A DNA stretch of 64,000 nt from positions 4,917,001 through 4,981,000 of the forward strand of contig NZ_CP130319.1 in assembly GCF_032271945.1 (NCBI RefSeq), in the 5' to 3' direction. Origin of the DNA: Paenibacillus sp. MBLB1832 (GTDB taxonomy: Bacteria > Bacillota > Bacilli > Paenibacillales > NBRC-103111). The notes beneath the pieces are model-generated. The model was not told the origin of the DNA, did not search any database, and saw only the letters and a list, made by a program, of their open reading frames with translations. The position numbers and the translations under genes are program-made. Positions 1 through 6,159 of the stretch are shown here, in pieces (the first letter of the stretch is position 1; the number at the start of each line of letters is the position of its first letter).

Positions 1-1848
1 AATTGCTTTTTTTATTACACCTATATTAAGCATCTCTGAAACGCTTGGATCTCGTACAAGCTGGTTTAATTCCTCAATAAAAGCATGCCAATTTGAAGCT
101 ATACGATGTATGACATCGGCCACTTGAATGCCGCGAACTTGTTGGTTTAATCTGACCTTATCAGGCAGCATGTTCTTCGTTGATCTTCGAATTAGCGATC
201 GTTGTAAGCCATCCTTAACATATTGCTCTTCCGGCACCGCCAGACAAAAGCGTATGACTCTTAAATCATTGGTAGGATCACGATCCCAGACTGCGTAACG
301 TAAAGATAGTTTCGTACCGACAATTCCGTTTTTATTCCAATGATACAGCTGTTCAAAGTGCCTTTTCCTGATTTCATAGGGATTTTCAGCAGACGTTCCT
401 GTTATATCTACACCATATTCCAGAAGCCTGGCGTAAACATTTGTCCTTTGTGCAAATGAATCACTAATTAGTGTTTGATTGGGATTGTCAGAAGAATTAT
501 GTATGGACGAATTACGATAAATGGATGGAAATGCTCTTTTTATGACGACGGGAAGCATGACTGATTTTCCTGTTTTAAAGTTCGTACAATACTGATTAAG
601 CTCTTGATAAAGCCGAGTCCACTTTAACCTTTTAAAAAGAGACGCATAGTAGTTAACTGTCATGTTCCAAGATCCCCATGAAATGGAGTAATTGCCTCTT
701 GCTCCGCTTAACAGTACCTTTACCCCTTTGTGACGGGCTTTCTCATGAATTCCTTTTAACCAAAAGAAGTTTTCAAAAAACTTATACGGCATCCCCATAA
801 GCTCTAGTGAATCATCTAAATCAGTTAGGGGATTGTTCCCTGCAAAATTGTGATAGTGATCCGAAATATTGCCTACATAATCTACCGTTGCTTTTATAAA
901 AGGCCTTTCATCAGCTGCATAACTATGGGAGGTCCAGTCTTTAAAATGATCTTCTGGTATGTAGCTGAAGGTTTGTAACTGTTTATTTCTCGCACTTAAT
1001 GCTTTTGCGGCAAAGCTAACGACAGCACCAGAATCTAGTCCTCCGCTTAATTGTGCTCCAACCTCGCCATGAGTACGAGTTCTAGCTGTAACAGCCTCTT
1101 GGAATACCGACTGAAAGGCTTCTTCGTATTCTTCATTTTTCTTGAACTTCAGCGGCTCTTGAAATGATATTTTGCAATATCTTGAAAGTCTGACTTTCCC
1201 ATCACATATTGTGATACTGTGAGAAGGAGGAATTTGTTCAATGTTTTTGTAAGCTGTCGACAATGTATCTACGGTATCAACCATGCTTGGTATAGCCAGG
1301 AATTCAGCAAACCACTGCTCATTAATGCTTTTTGAAACATAGGAAAGATCGAGCAGAGGTTCAATGGTTGTACAAAAGGCAAACCGTTGTGGATCCCGAT
1401 AAAAGTAAAGCGACCGCGTCCCAGAAAAGTCTCTAGCTCCGAATAGCAGCTTTCTCCTGAGATCCCAAATCATGAACGCAAAATCACCAATTAAATACTT
1501 TGGAACTTCCTCTCCCCACTTTAAGTAAGCGAGTAAAATTAATTCGCTATCTGTCATATTCTTTCTTAAAGTATGATCTACTTGGAGTCTTTCAAACAAT
1601 TCTTGTCGATTATCAATGATCGCGTCTGCGGTAATCGCCAGATACTTTTCTTCACTAAATCGCGGCAGCCTTTCACCGACCGACTCAGGAGTAATCCACT
1701 GCGCATGACATCCGAAAAATACGTTGTCACTGTGCCAAATTCGAATATCGTCCGATGGATATTGCCTTAAGCCTTGCATTAAAATCATTCCATCTTCTAT
1801 ATTCATAGCCTCGTGGTTGAAATAATAAACCCCACTGATTGCGCTCAA
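1..1848 (-). CDS. Lasso peptide cyclase paralogue (asparagine synthase-like), 3' end beyond window
   Basis: This ATP-dependent macrolactam synthetase would activate the ring Asp/Glu of a lasso precursor by adenylation and close the ring on residue 1. It reads TTG-SAISGVYY, then an N-terminal amidotransferase-like domain without the catalytic Cys2, the SGGLDSG pyrophosphate loop near residue 270, and the stretch DPTNDLRVIRFCL near the C-terminus. It is clearly paralogous to the cyclase at 41902-43845 throughout. The TTG start at 1848 is chosen because it aligns with MSAITGIF of the paralogue and follows an AAGGTGGG ribosome binding site; ATG 1806 is the alternative. The reading frame is open to base 1, so the rest of this lasso operon lies outside. 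A promoter with a SinR-type palindrome precedes it. Confidence 0.85.
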   Translation of the reverse strand, partial: MSAISGVYYFNHEAMNIEDGMILMQGLRQYPSDDIRIWHSDNVFFGCHAQWITPESVGERLPRFSEEKYLAITADAIIDNRQELFERLQVDHTLRKNMTDSELILLAYLKWGEEVPKYLIGDFAFMIWDLRRKLLFGARDFSGTRSLYFYRDPQRFAFCTTIEPLLDLSYVSKSINEQWFAEFLAIPSMVDTVDTLSTAYKNIEQIPPSHSITICDGKVRLSRYCKISFQEPLKFKKNEEYEEAFQSVFQEAVTARTRTHGEVGAQLSGGLDSGAVVSFAAKALSARNKQLQTFSYIPEDHFKDWTSHSYAADERPFIKATVDYVGNISDHYHNFAGNNPLTDLDDSLELMGMPYKFFENFFWLKGIHEKARHKGVKVLLSGARGNYSISWGSWNMTVNYYASLFKRLKWTRLYQELNQYCTNFKTGKSVMLPVVIKRAFPSIYRNSSIHNSSDNPNQTLISDSFAQRTNVYARLLEYGVDITGTSAENPYEIRKRHFEQLYHWNKNGIVGTKLSLRYAVWDRDPTNDLRVIRFCLAVPEEQYVKDGLQRSLIRRSTKNMLPDKVRLNQQVRGIQVADVIHRIASNWHAFIEELNQLVRDPSVSEMLNIGVIKKAI

Positions 1849-1910
1849 GATTTTCCCACCTTATCATTTTGATTGCAATAAATGGTCACTTTATTTGGTG
1901 TTCGTTTTGT

Positions 1911-1924
1911 TCGGTAGCGCTTTC
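1911..1924. promoter_or_regulatory. cre-like box (weak)
   Basis: CGGTAGCGCTTTCA matches about 11 of 14 positions of the CcpA cre consensus. It lies between the SinR-type operator and the left-edge cyclase start. Weak on its own. Confidence 0.25.
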
Positions 1925-1930
1925 AAAAAT

Positions 1931-1983
1931 GTTCTTTATAAAGAACGTACCTTTAAGTTACAACCTAATCTCGATATTGTCAA
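1931..1983 (-). promoter_or_regulatory. SigA promoter with SinR-type operator of the left-edge lasso operon
   Basis: On the minus strand a TTGACA -35 box (1978-1983) is followed by 17 bp and TAACTT (1955-1960). Eight bases on comes a perfect GTTCTTTATAAAGAAC palindrome (1931-1946), which would cover the transcription start. The same arrangement precedes the second cyclase at 43914-43964. B. subtilis SinR recognises GTTCTYT, so repression by SinR is inferred. Confidence 0.75.
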
Positions 1984-2011
1984 CTGGTAATTTATACGTA
2001 TTATTCGAAAG

Positions 2012-2051
2012 TAAGCCACATCCTCTTTGAGACCAAAGAAGTTGTGGCTTA
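2012..2051 (-). terminator. Stem-loop, possible terminator of the small zinc-protein gene
   Basis: TAAGCCACA (2012-2020) pairs with TGTGGCTTA (2043-2051) around a 22-base loop, 52 bases past the stop of the minus-strand gene at 2104. The T tract is short (CTTTCG), so termination is only likely. Confidence 0.4.
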
Positions 2052-2103
2052 TGGGGCATTGCAGCTGTTATTAACGTCTACCAAACTAATCCCGCCTTAT
2101 TCC

Positions 2104-2301
2104 TTATATCCAGCTTTCAGTTGCAGACATTTCTTCAAAGCTATGCATGTAAACGTGGGGAATCGTCTCACATTTCAAGCAATGAGCTAACCGAATTGTG
2201 GTATGATAATACCCCGTTTTAAATATTTTCTTCGCATGACTCTTATCCATCATTTGATAACATTCGACACAAAATACCTTTTCAAAATTCACCATTTTCA
2301 T
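2104..2301 (-). CDS. Small Cys-rich, probably zinc-binding protein (65 aa)
   Basis: No family is recognised. The protein has an N-terminal CVEC pair (residues 11-14) and a CLKC pair (around residues 41-44), spaced like the knuckles of a zinc ribbon, with His residues between them. It starts at ATG 2301 behind TAAGGGGTA, a fair ribosome binding site. Its promoter carries a GTTAC/GTATC palindrome exactly in the -35/-10 spacer, the same layout as the epsAB operon. This suggests a small regulator or metal-binding accessory protein in the same regulon. Function unknown. Confidence 0.55.
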   Translation of the reverse strand: MKMVNFEKVFCVECYQMMDKSHAKKIFKTGYYHTTIRLAHCLKCETIPHVYMHSFEEMSATESWI

Positions 2302-2333
2302 TACCCCTTATCTATGACTAAATGTCGTATCAT

Positions 2334-2348
2334 GTTACAATATGTATA
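2334..2348. promoter_or_regulatory. Second copy of the GWTAC-N5-GTAWC palindrome
   Basis: GTTACAATATGTATA is a near match to the 15-bp palindrome. It lies about 10 bases downstream of the -10 box of the small zinc-protein promoter, so it could act as an auxiliary operator. Confidence 0.5.
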
Positions 2349-2356
2349 TATCCATG

Positions 2357-2385
2357 ATTATATGATACATTACGTAACTTAGCAA
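2357..2385 (-). promoter_or_regulatory. Promoter with Xre-type operator in the spacer
   Basis: On the minus strand TTGCTA (2380-2385), a 17-bp spacer and a perfect TATAAT (2357-2362). The spacer is a 15-bp palindrome (GATACATTACGTAAC, 2364-2378) with one base on each side. The epsA promoter at 48943-48971 has the same 1+15+1 design. It drives the small gene at 2104-2301. Confidence 0.65.
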
Positions 2386-2404
2386 GAGGGAAAATCGATT
2401 TTTG

Positions 2405-2419
2405 AATACATTTTGTATC
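2405..2419. promoter_or_regulatory. Xre-type operator upstream of the Xre-like gene
   Basis: AATACATTTTGTATC differs by one base from GATAC-N5-GTATC. It lies 25 bases upstream of a TATAAT (2444-2449) pointing at the Xre-like gene; a second TATAAT is at 2483-2488. Autoregulation is inferred from position only. Confidence 0.5.
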
Positions 2420-2524
2420 TAGTCAAATGAATCTCTGCTTTGATATAATAGTCTTCTGGTATATTTCGCTATTTATCGTGGATATAATGATAGAAGTTAA
2501 TACGAACAGTGAGGACTGATCAAG

Positions 2525-2893
2525 CTGAAGTACGGAGATCGCATTGCACTTTTACGTGAAAAAAGAGGACTGACCCAAGAAGAACTATCCATTAAGATAG
2601 GTATTTCCAGAGCATCCCTTTCTCATTATGAAACAAGCCGCCGCGAACCTGATTACGAAACGATTAATAAGATCGCGAACTTCTTTCATGTTTCTATTGA
2701 CTATTTGCTTGGTCGTACGAAGCTGGAAGATGCCGTTCTAGACCATGATGTGCGTGATTTTGTCGAAAATCTAGATTTAACCGATGAGGGCATCCTTCAG
2801 AAATTCTCTTTAACGGTTGATGGCAAACCTCTGTCTTCCGAAGAAGCTAGAAGATTCATAGCCTTTGTTAGAGCTGAGCGTTCGTTGGAGTAA
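2525..2893 (+). CDS. Xre/Cro-type transcriptional repressor, apparent CTG start
   Basis: This DNA-binding regulator has an N-terminal helix-turn-helix domain of about 65 residues (LTQEELSIKIGISRASLSHYE, then PDYETINKIANFFHVSIDYLLGR), resembling the PBSX repressor Xre, and a short C-terminal tail of about 55 residues. The homologous reading begins at LKYGDR. An in-frame TGA lies at 2510-2512 and no ATG, GTG or TTG occurs before the domain. The best start is CTG 2525, nine bases after GAGGA. Palindromes of GATAC type, which I remember as similar to Xre sites of PBSX, lie just upstream and before sinI and epsA. It is the best local candidate to bind them. Confidence 0.75.
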   Translation: MKYGDRIALLREKRGLTQEELSIKIGISRASLSHYETSRREPDYETINKIANFFHVSIDYLLGRTKLEDAVLDHDVRDFVENLDLTDEGILQKFSLTVDGKPLSSEEARRFIAFVRAERSLE

Positions 2894-2941
2894 GCTTGTA
2901 AGTAAAAATTTACAAATTAGCTCCTAACGCTCAGCTGATTT
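2872..2941 (+). terminator. Terminator overlapping the end of the Xre-like gene
   Basis: AGCTGAGCGTT (2872-2882) pairs perfectly over 11 bp with AACGCTCAGCT (2926-2936), followed by GATTTTC. The 5' arm lies inside the last codons of the regulator gene. The structure sits between convergent genes and may also serve the recombinase. Confidence 0.55.
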
Positions 2942-3448
2942 TCAATTATTGACGCCAATGTACTTCAACGTGACTGATGGCGCAGATTGATTAAACAGAT
3001 CTCTCAGCACGGACACATTTTTCGTTCTCAAATAGTAGTGATATCCATACGTTTTACGAAGCGTGTGTGTGCCGATATCCGTTAGTCCCACCTGCTTAGC
3101 AGCCTGATTAAGAATGCGATAAACGCGAATGCGTTTGATGGGGTTGCCTGTTCGCTGGGATGGAAACAGGTAGCTATCCGCGTCCATATACTGAACATAT
3201 TCTTTAATATACGCCTTAAGTTGGGCTGACAACTGAAACGTCTTCACTTTACCCGTTTTTTCCTCGCGTACGCTCACAACATTTCGATCTACCACGTCTT
3301 TCACTCGTAAGTAGAGAAGATCACTCAGATGAAGACCTGAATTAATTCCAATTGTAAAAAGAAGCCAGTCTCGAATCGATTGCTCCCTCAACACTTCCTG
3401 AATCTGCTCAATTTTCTCTTGTTCTCTAATTGGTTGAACAACTTGCAT
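2942..3448 (-). CDS. Truncated tyrosine recombinase-like protein with altered active site (168 aa)
   Basis: Only the catalytic half of a phage-integrase-type protein is present; the N-terminal SAM-like core-binding domain is missing. Visible are the TGK lysine loop, HTLRKT (second His-Arg pair) and a terminal LKYIG tyrosine. The first catalytic Arg, normally in GLRxSEL, is His here (SGLHLSDLL). The GH motif before the tyrosine is replaced by NQS. ATG 3448 is preferred over GTG 3457 because GAGGTG lies six bases upstream of it. It is probably inactive as a recombinase and may be a DNA-binding or accessory protein. Two Xre-type palindromes lie upstream. Confidence 0.7.
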   Translation of the reverse strand: MQVVQPIREQEKIEQIQEVLREQSIRDWLLFTIGINSGLHLSDLLYLRVKDVVDRNVVSVREEKTGKVKTFQLSAQLKAYIKEYVQYMDADSYLFPSQRTGNPIKRIRVYRILNQAAKQVGLTDIGTHTLRKTYGYHYYLRTKNVSVLRDLFNQSAPSVTLKYIGVNN

Positions 3449-3490
3449 GAGTAGCACCTCACCTGACCTTTATCAGTTTCTTAGAATTAA

Positions 3491-3505
3491 GTTACGAATT
3501 GTATC
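3491..3505. promoter_or_regulatory. Xre-type operator upstream of recombinase-like gene (1)
   Basis: GTTACGAATTGTATC fits GWTAC-N5-GTAWC. It is 43 bases upstream of the ATG at 3448. Confidence 0.5.
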
Positions 3506-3563
3506 AACCTCCATAGGGAAAGGCTTTTATGATTGGCAAAACCACCTCCAGAATATCTGTTAT

Positions 3564-3578
3564 GTTACATATTGTATC
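3564..3578. promoter_or_regulatory. Xre-type operator upstream of recombinase-like gene (2)
   Basis: GTTACATATTGTATC fits the same palindrome, 58 bases further upstream than the first copy. No clear -35/-10 pair is visible around it. Confidence 0.5.
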
Positions 3579-3609
3579 ATATTTTTGGCAAATGATCTAT
3601 GCTTTTACG

Positions 3610-3652
3610 TTCTCAAAAGCTATTATTTGATGTATGATTCTTAATAACGAAC
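3610..3652 (+). promoter_or_regulatory. Promoter and degenerate SinR-type operator of the small secreted protein
   Basis: TTCTCA (3610-3615), 17 bp, TATGAT (3633-3638), overlapped by ATTCTTAATAACGAAC (3637-3652), a variant of GTTCTTTATAAAGAAC. The identical 16-mer occurs in front of glmS (7980-7995). The -35 box is poor, so the promoter call is tentative. Confidence 0.45.
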
Positions 3653-3691
3653 ATTTTCTGCTTGGAATAACCGTGAAGGGAGGCCAAATGC

Positions 3692-3979
3692 ATGTTTAAG
3701 TTTTTTAAACTACCTTTTATGGTACTACTCGCAAGTGCCATCCTGTTTCCTGCCTATTCGTTCGCATCCACCAGCACTTCTTCAGAGAATGGCGCACCTA
3801 GTAAGTCGCAATCCATTTATCACTTCTTCACTTATTTCTTCAACGATCACAAGAAAATCAATACCGAATATAATGATTTGGTGGCGAGCTGGAATTTACA
3901 AGATTTCGATTCGATCAATTGGGACGATGAGGAACATCAGAGTTCGTTGGAAATTTGGAAAAAATGGTTTTGCTATTAA
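3692..3979 (+). CDS. Small secreted protein, unknown function (95 aa)
   Basis: A Sec signal peptide is evident: FKFFK, a hydrophobic core (LPFMVLLASAILF) and a likely cleavage after SFA around residue 25. The mature part is about 70 residues, polar and acidic, with aromatic runs (HFFTYFF) and one C-terminal Cys. GGGAGG lies nine bases before ATG 3692. No family is recognised. A variant SinR palindrome covers its promoter, which suggests expression with the matrix genes. A matrix component or an extracellular signal precursor are possible; neither is shown. Confidence 0.65.
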   Translation: MFKFFKLPFMVLLASAILFPAYSFASTSTSSENGAPSKSQSIYHFFTYFFNDHKKINTEYNDLVASWNLQDFDSINWDDEEHQSSLEIWKKWFCY

Positions 3980-3987
3980 GTTATGCG

Positions 3988-4020
3988 AGCTCCGTGGCCC
4001 CTGCTGCGGAGTTTATTTGT
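3988..4020 (+). terminator. Intrinsic terminator of the small secreted protein gene
   Basis: AGCTCCG pairs with CGGAGTT around a 12-base loop and is followed by TATTTG. It ends the plus-strand gene before the convergent phosphoesterase gene. Confidence 0.55.
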
Positions 4021-4035
4021 TATGCCAATTTACTA

Positions 4036-4905
4036 TTATGCATGTACCGAATCTAGCACGAATACACTAATTTCTGGACGACAATTGAATCGAATAGGAA
4101 ACAGCGTTGTACCGATACCGCGATTCGTGTATACATGAAAGTCGCTGCCCTCAAACTTGTATAAACCAAGCGAATACTTCTGCCCCAATTCCGGCATAAA
4201 TAGACTGCCATAGAAAGGGATTCGTATTTGGCCGCCATGGCTGTGCCCTGATAACTGCAAATCAACGGGATATTTCCATGCGATGTCTGCGAAATCAGGT
4301 TCATGTGCGAGCAACAGGACGAATTCGTCCTTGCTAACATCTTTAAGCGCACGAGGCAGGTCAGGCCTACCGTGCAGCATTTCATCTACGCCAACGACAT
4401 GGATGCTCCCGTCACCGCGTTTAACCCGCTGACTTTCATTCACGAGTACGGTAAATCCAGACTTCTCTAAGATCGTCTTAATGCGAGCTGAGCCCATTCG
4501 CATATCATGATTCCCCAGCACAGCGAATTTCCCCATTGGCGCTTGCAGTTGGGACAGCAATGGAATCACTTCATCGGTAATTCGCCCTACTTTGGAATCA
4601 AATAAGTCACCTGTAAAGCATAAGATGTCAGGCTCATGCTGCAGAAGGAGATCTACCAGTTGAGCTAAATGCCCGATATTATAGTAACTGCCAATATGCG
4701 TGTCACTGAATTGGACGATCCGCACACCTGCAAGCGCTAAGGGATAACGTCCAAATGTAAGATGAATCTTGGTTGTCTGAATCCAGTTGCGCTCGCCAAA
4801 GATGCCGTACAAGCCGCTGCCAGCTGCCAGCATCATGCCGACGGCGCCCGCCCCCAGTAGTCCTTGCTTAAGAAAGTTTCTGCGACTTAAGGGTTTATTC
4901 GTCAT
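4036..4905 (-). CDS. Tat-exported metallophosphoesterase (YkuE-like)
   Basis: A calcineurin-like phosphoesterase of 289 residues, exported in folded form. The N-terminus has the twin-arginine motif SRRNFLK (residues 7-13) and a hydrophobic segment rich in Gly/Ala. Metal ligands are in FSDTH, GDLFD, GNHD and the C-terminal SGHSHGGQ motif. YkuE of B. subtilis is a known Tat substrate of this layout, found at the cell wall. A GGGGGA ribosome binding site precedes ATG 4905. The natural substrate cannot be read from the sequence. It is a single gene between convergent and divergent neighbours. Confidence 0.85.
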   Translation of the reverse strand: MTNKPLSRRNFLKQGLLGAGAVGMMLAAGSGLYGIFGERNWIQTTKIHLTFGRYPLALAGVRIVQFSDTHIGSYYNIGHLAQLVDLLLQHEPDILCFTGDLFDSKVGRITDEVIPLLSQLQAPMGKFAVLGNHDMRMGSARIKTILEKSGFTVLVNESQRVKRGDGSIHVVGVDEMLHGRPDLPRALKDVSKDEFVLLLAHEPDFADIAWKYPVDLQLSGHSHGGQIRIPFYGSLFMPELGQKYSLGLYKFEGSDFHVYTNRGIGTTLFPIRFNCRPEISVFVLDSVHA

Positions 4906-4984
4906 GATTGCGTCCCCCCTAGCTGTCTGACTTCTAGTGCTTTAGAATTAGGATTCTTCGCGGTGTGTCAAAAATCTGCAAGAT

Positions 4985-5014
4985 TTGACATGATACAATT
5001 TGTATAATTTTAAT
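4985..5014 (+). promoter_or_regulatory. sinI promoter with Xre-type operator in the spacer
   Basis: TTGACA (4985-4990) followed by TTTAAT (5009-5014) at 18 bp. The spacer holds GATACAATTTGTATA (4992-5006), starting one base after the -35 box, as in the epsA promoter. Confidence 0.6.
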
Positions 5015-5062
5015 ATTAAAGTGATTGATTTCACGGAAAAAACGTGCGATAATACTTGTAAC

Positions 5063-5077
5063 GATACAAATTGTATC
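5063..5077. promoter_or_regulatory. Perfect Xre-type palindrome downstream of the sinI promoter
   Basis: GATACAAATTGTATC is a perfect 15-bp palindrome located about 17 bases before the sinI ribosome binding site. A second operator in the leader would support cooperative repression. Confidence 0.65.
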
Positions 5078-5107
5078 TGATAAAGAAACGTTTTGGAGGG
5101 GTCATTT

Positions 5108-5287
5108 GTGAACATGGTAAACCAACTAGAAAGCGAAGAGTTTGATGCGGAGTGGATTCACCTTATCGTAAGCGCTCGTAAGATGGGGTTGACAATGGAA
5201 GACATTCGAGCTTTCCTCCGGAACCCTTTTACAATAAAGAAGCATGGTATGGGCTCGAATGAGAACGATCCTTGCCTGTCCACGTAA
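5108..5287 (+). CDS. sinI: SinI-like antirepressor of SinR (59 aa)
   Basis: SinI binds SinR through matching helices and removes it from DNA. Residues from FDAEWIHLIVSARKMGLTME to IRAFLRN match the SinI dimerisation domain of B. subtilis (DQEWVELMVEAKEANISPEEIRKYL). The C-terminal tail is longer and not conserved. GTG 5108 is chosen because GGAGGGG ends six bases upstream; ATG 5114 is an alternative. The gene is convergent with sinR, unlike the tandem sinIR of B. subtilis. Two Xre-type palindromes control it, so its timing is probably set by the Xre-like repressor. Confidence 0.85.
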   Translation: MNMVNQLESEEFDAEWIHLIVSARKMGLTMEDIRAFLRNPFTIKKHGMGSNENDPCLST

Positions 5288-5313
5288 GCATATGGGACAA
5301 CATCTGCCTGCCC

Positions 5314-5658
5314 TTATTCTTCGTTCGGACGTTTCATCTTCCACTTGTTGAAATCCAGAAACTCGCGAAATTGCTGCTTATCCACGCCAGAGGTCATTGC
5401 TTCCCGAATAATATCGAACCATTCCTCATCTAATTCACTTTCATTAATCGCAGTCTCATCTTGTTGATCGTCAATCAATCTCTCGAGGGGCACCTTTAAC
5501 ACAGCAGCTATTTTCTCTAGAAATTGAATCGAAGGATTTTTCTGGATATCTCGCTCTAAGCTGCTAATATACGATTTTGCCACGCCTGCCCGTTCAGCAA
5601 GTTCTGTTAAGGACAAGCCCTTTTCTTTGCGCAATTGTTGTACTCGTTTACCAATCAT
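5314..5658 (-). CDS. sinR: SinR biofilm master repressor
   Basis: The protein has 114 residues, close to the 111 of B. subtilis SinR, with near-identical stretches: MIGKRVQQLRKEKGLSLTEL, GVAKSYISSLERDIQKNPS and AMTSGVDKQQFREFLDF. An N-terminal helix-turn-helix (1-66) is followed by the SinI-interacting helical hook (80-110). SinR represses matrix operons through GTTCTYT sites. Its own promoter has TATAAT at 5700-5705 and one GTTCTTT half-site plus one degenerate palindrome, consistent with autoregulation. ATG 5658 aligns with the SinR start. Confidence 0.93.
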   Translation of the reverse strand: MIGKRVQQLRKEKGLSLTELAERAGVAKSYISSLERDIQKNPSIQFLEKIAAVLKVPLERLIDDQQDETAINESELDEEWFDIIREAMTSGVDKQQFREFLDFNKWKMKRPNEE

Positions 5659-5699
5659 ATGAGATCTTCCCTTGTATAGAAGTAGTAGTTGCTCCCTTA

Positions 5700-5749
5700 A
5701 TTATAACAGAATTTCTTGTAAAGAACAATTATTGTTCCTAATAAAGAAC
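5700..5749 (-). promoter_or_regulatory. sinR promoter with SinR-type sites
   Basis: A TATAAT -10 box (5700-5705) and a weak TTGTTC -35 (5723-5728). A GTTCTTT half-site overlaps the -35 region (5720-5726) and GTTCCTAATAAAGAAC (5734-5749, 14 of 16 matches to the palindrome) lies just upstream. Autorepression is inferred. Confidence 0.6.
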
Positions 5750-5750
5750 A

Positions 5751-5776
5751 ACACTAGCCCCTGATGGGGCTAGTGT
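5751..5776 (-). terminator. Terminator between sinR2 and the sinR promoter
   Basis: A perfect 11-bp stem ACACTAGCCCC (5751-5761) / GGGGCTAGTGT (5766-5776) with a four-base loop, then TTGTTCTTTATT on the minus strand. It separates the glmS-sinR2 unit from sinR, and the T-rich tail is itself part of the sinR operator. Confidence 0.8.
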
Positions 5777-5791
5777 ATTCAATACGCACCG

Positions 5792-6151
5792 TTAGCTCGA
5801 AGAAGAGAGCGTTTTCACTTTTTCATGGTGCCATTTCATGAATTCAATTAAAATTCTATACTCCTGAATACTCGCTTTATCGATGCCCGATTTCATTATA
5901 TCCGCGATGAATTCAAGCCACTCTTGGTCGAGTTGCTGGTTGGTTTCGGCTTCAACGGCAATTTTCAGCAAGGTTTTGAGATCCACCTTTAGCACCAAAG
6001 CAATCTTCTCCATCACATGGATGGAGGGATTCTGCTTCAGATTTCTTTCAATATTACTTAAATACGATTTAGAAATGCCCGTGCGCTCCGAGAGTTCAGA
6101 CAGGGTGAACCCTCGTTGTTTGCGCAAATTGGAAATGTTATGACCGATCAT
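5792..6151 (-). CDS. Second SinR paralogue (119 aa)
   Basis: A DNA-binding repressor with the same plan as SinR: helix-turn-helix (MIGHNISNLRKQRGFTLSEL, GISKSYLSNIERNLKQNPS) and a C-terminal dimer domain (LDQEWLEFIADIMKSGIDKASI). The C-terminal domain keeps the SinI-contact pattern but carries an insertion (EYRILIE) before FMKWHHEK. The start at ATG 6151 is preferred to 6163 because it aligns with SinR MIG and has GGAGTGAGGA upstream. It begins eight bases after the glmS stop, so the two are cotranscribed. It may bind the same sites as SinR, form mixed complexes like SlrR, or regulate glmS. Confidence 0.85.
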   Translation of the reverse strand: MIGHNISNLRKQRGFTLSELSERTGISKSYLSNIERNLKQNPSIHVMEKIALVLKVDLKTLLKIAVEAETNQQLDQEWLEFIADIMKSGIDKASIQEYRILIEFMKWHHEKVKTLSSSS

Positions 6152-6159
6152 CGTTATCC

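Noticed and set aside
3504..3539. An 11-residue leader-like frame (TTG start after GGAGGTGG) upstream of the recombinase-like gene
   Set aside because: Too short to support, and its end overlaps an Xre-type palindrome that explains the sequence.
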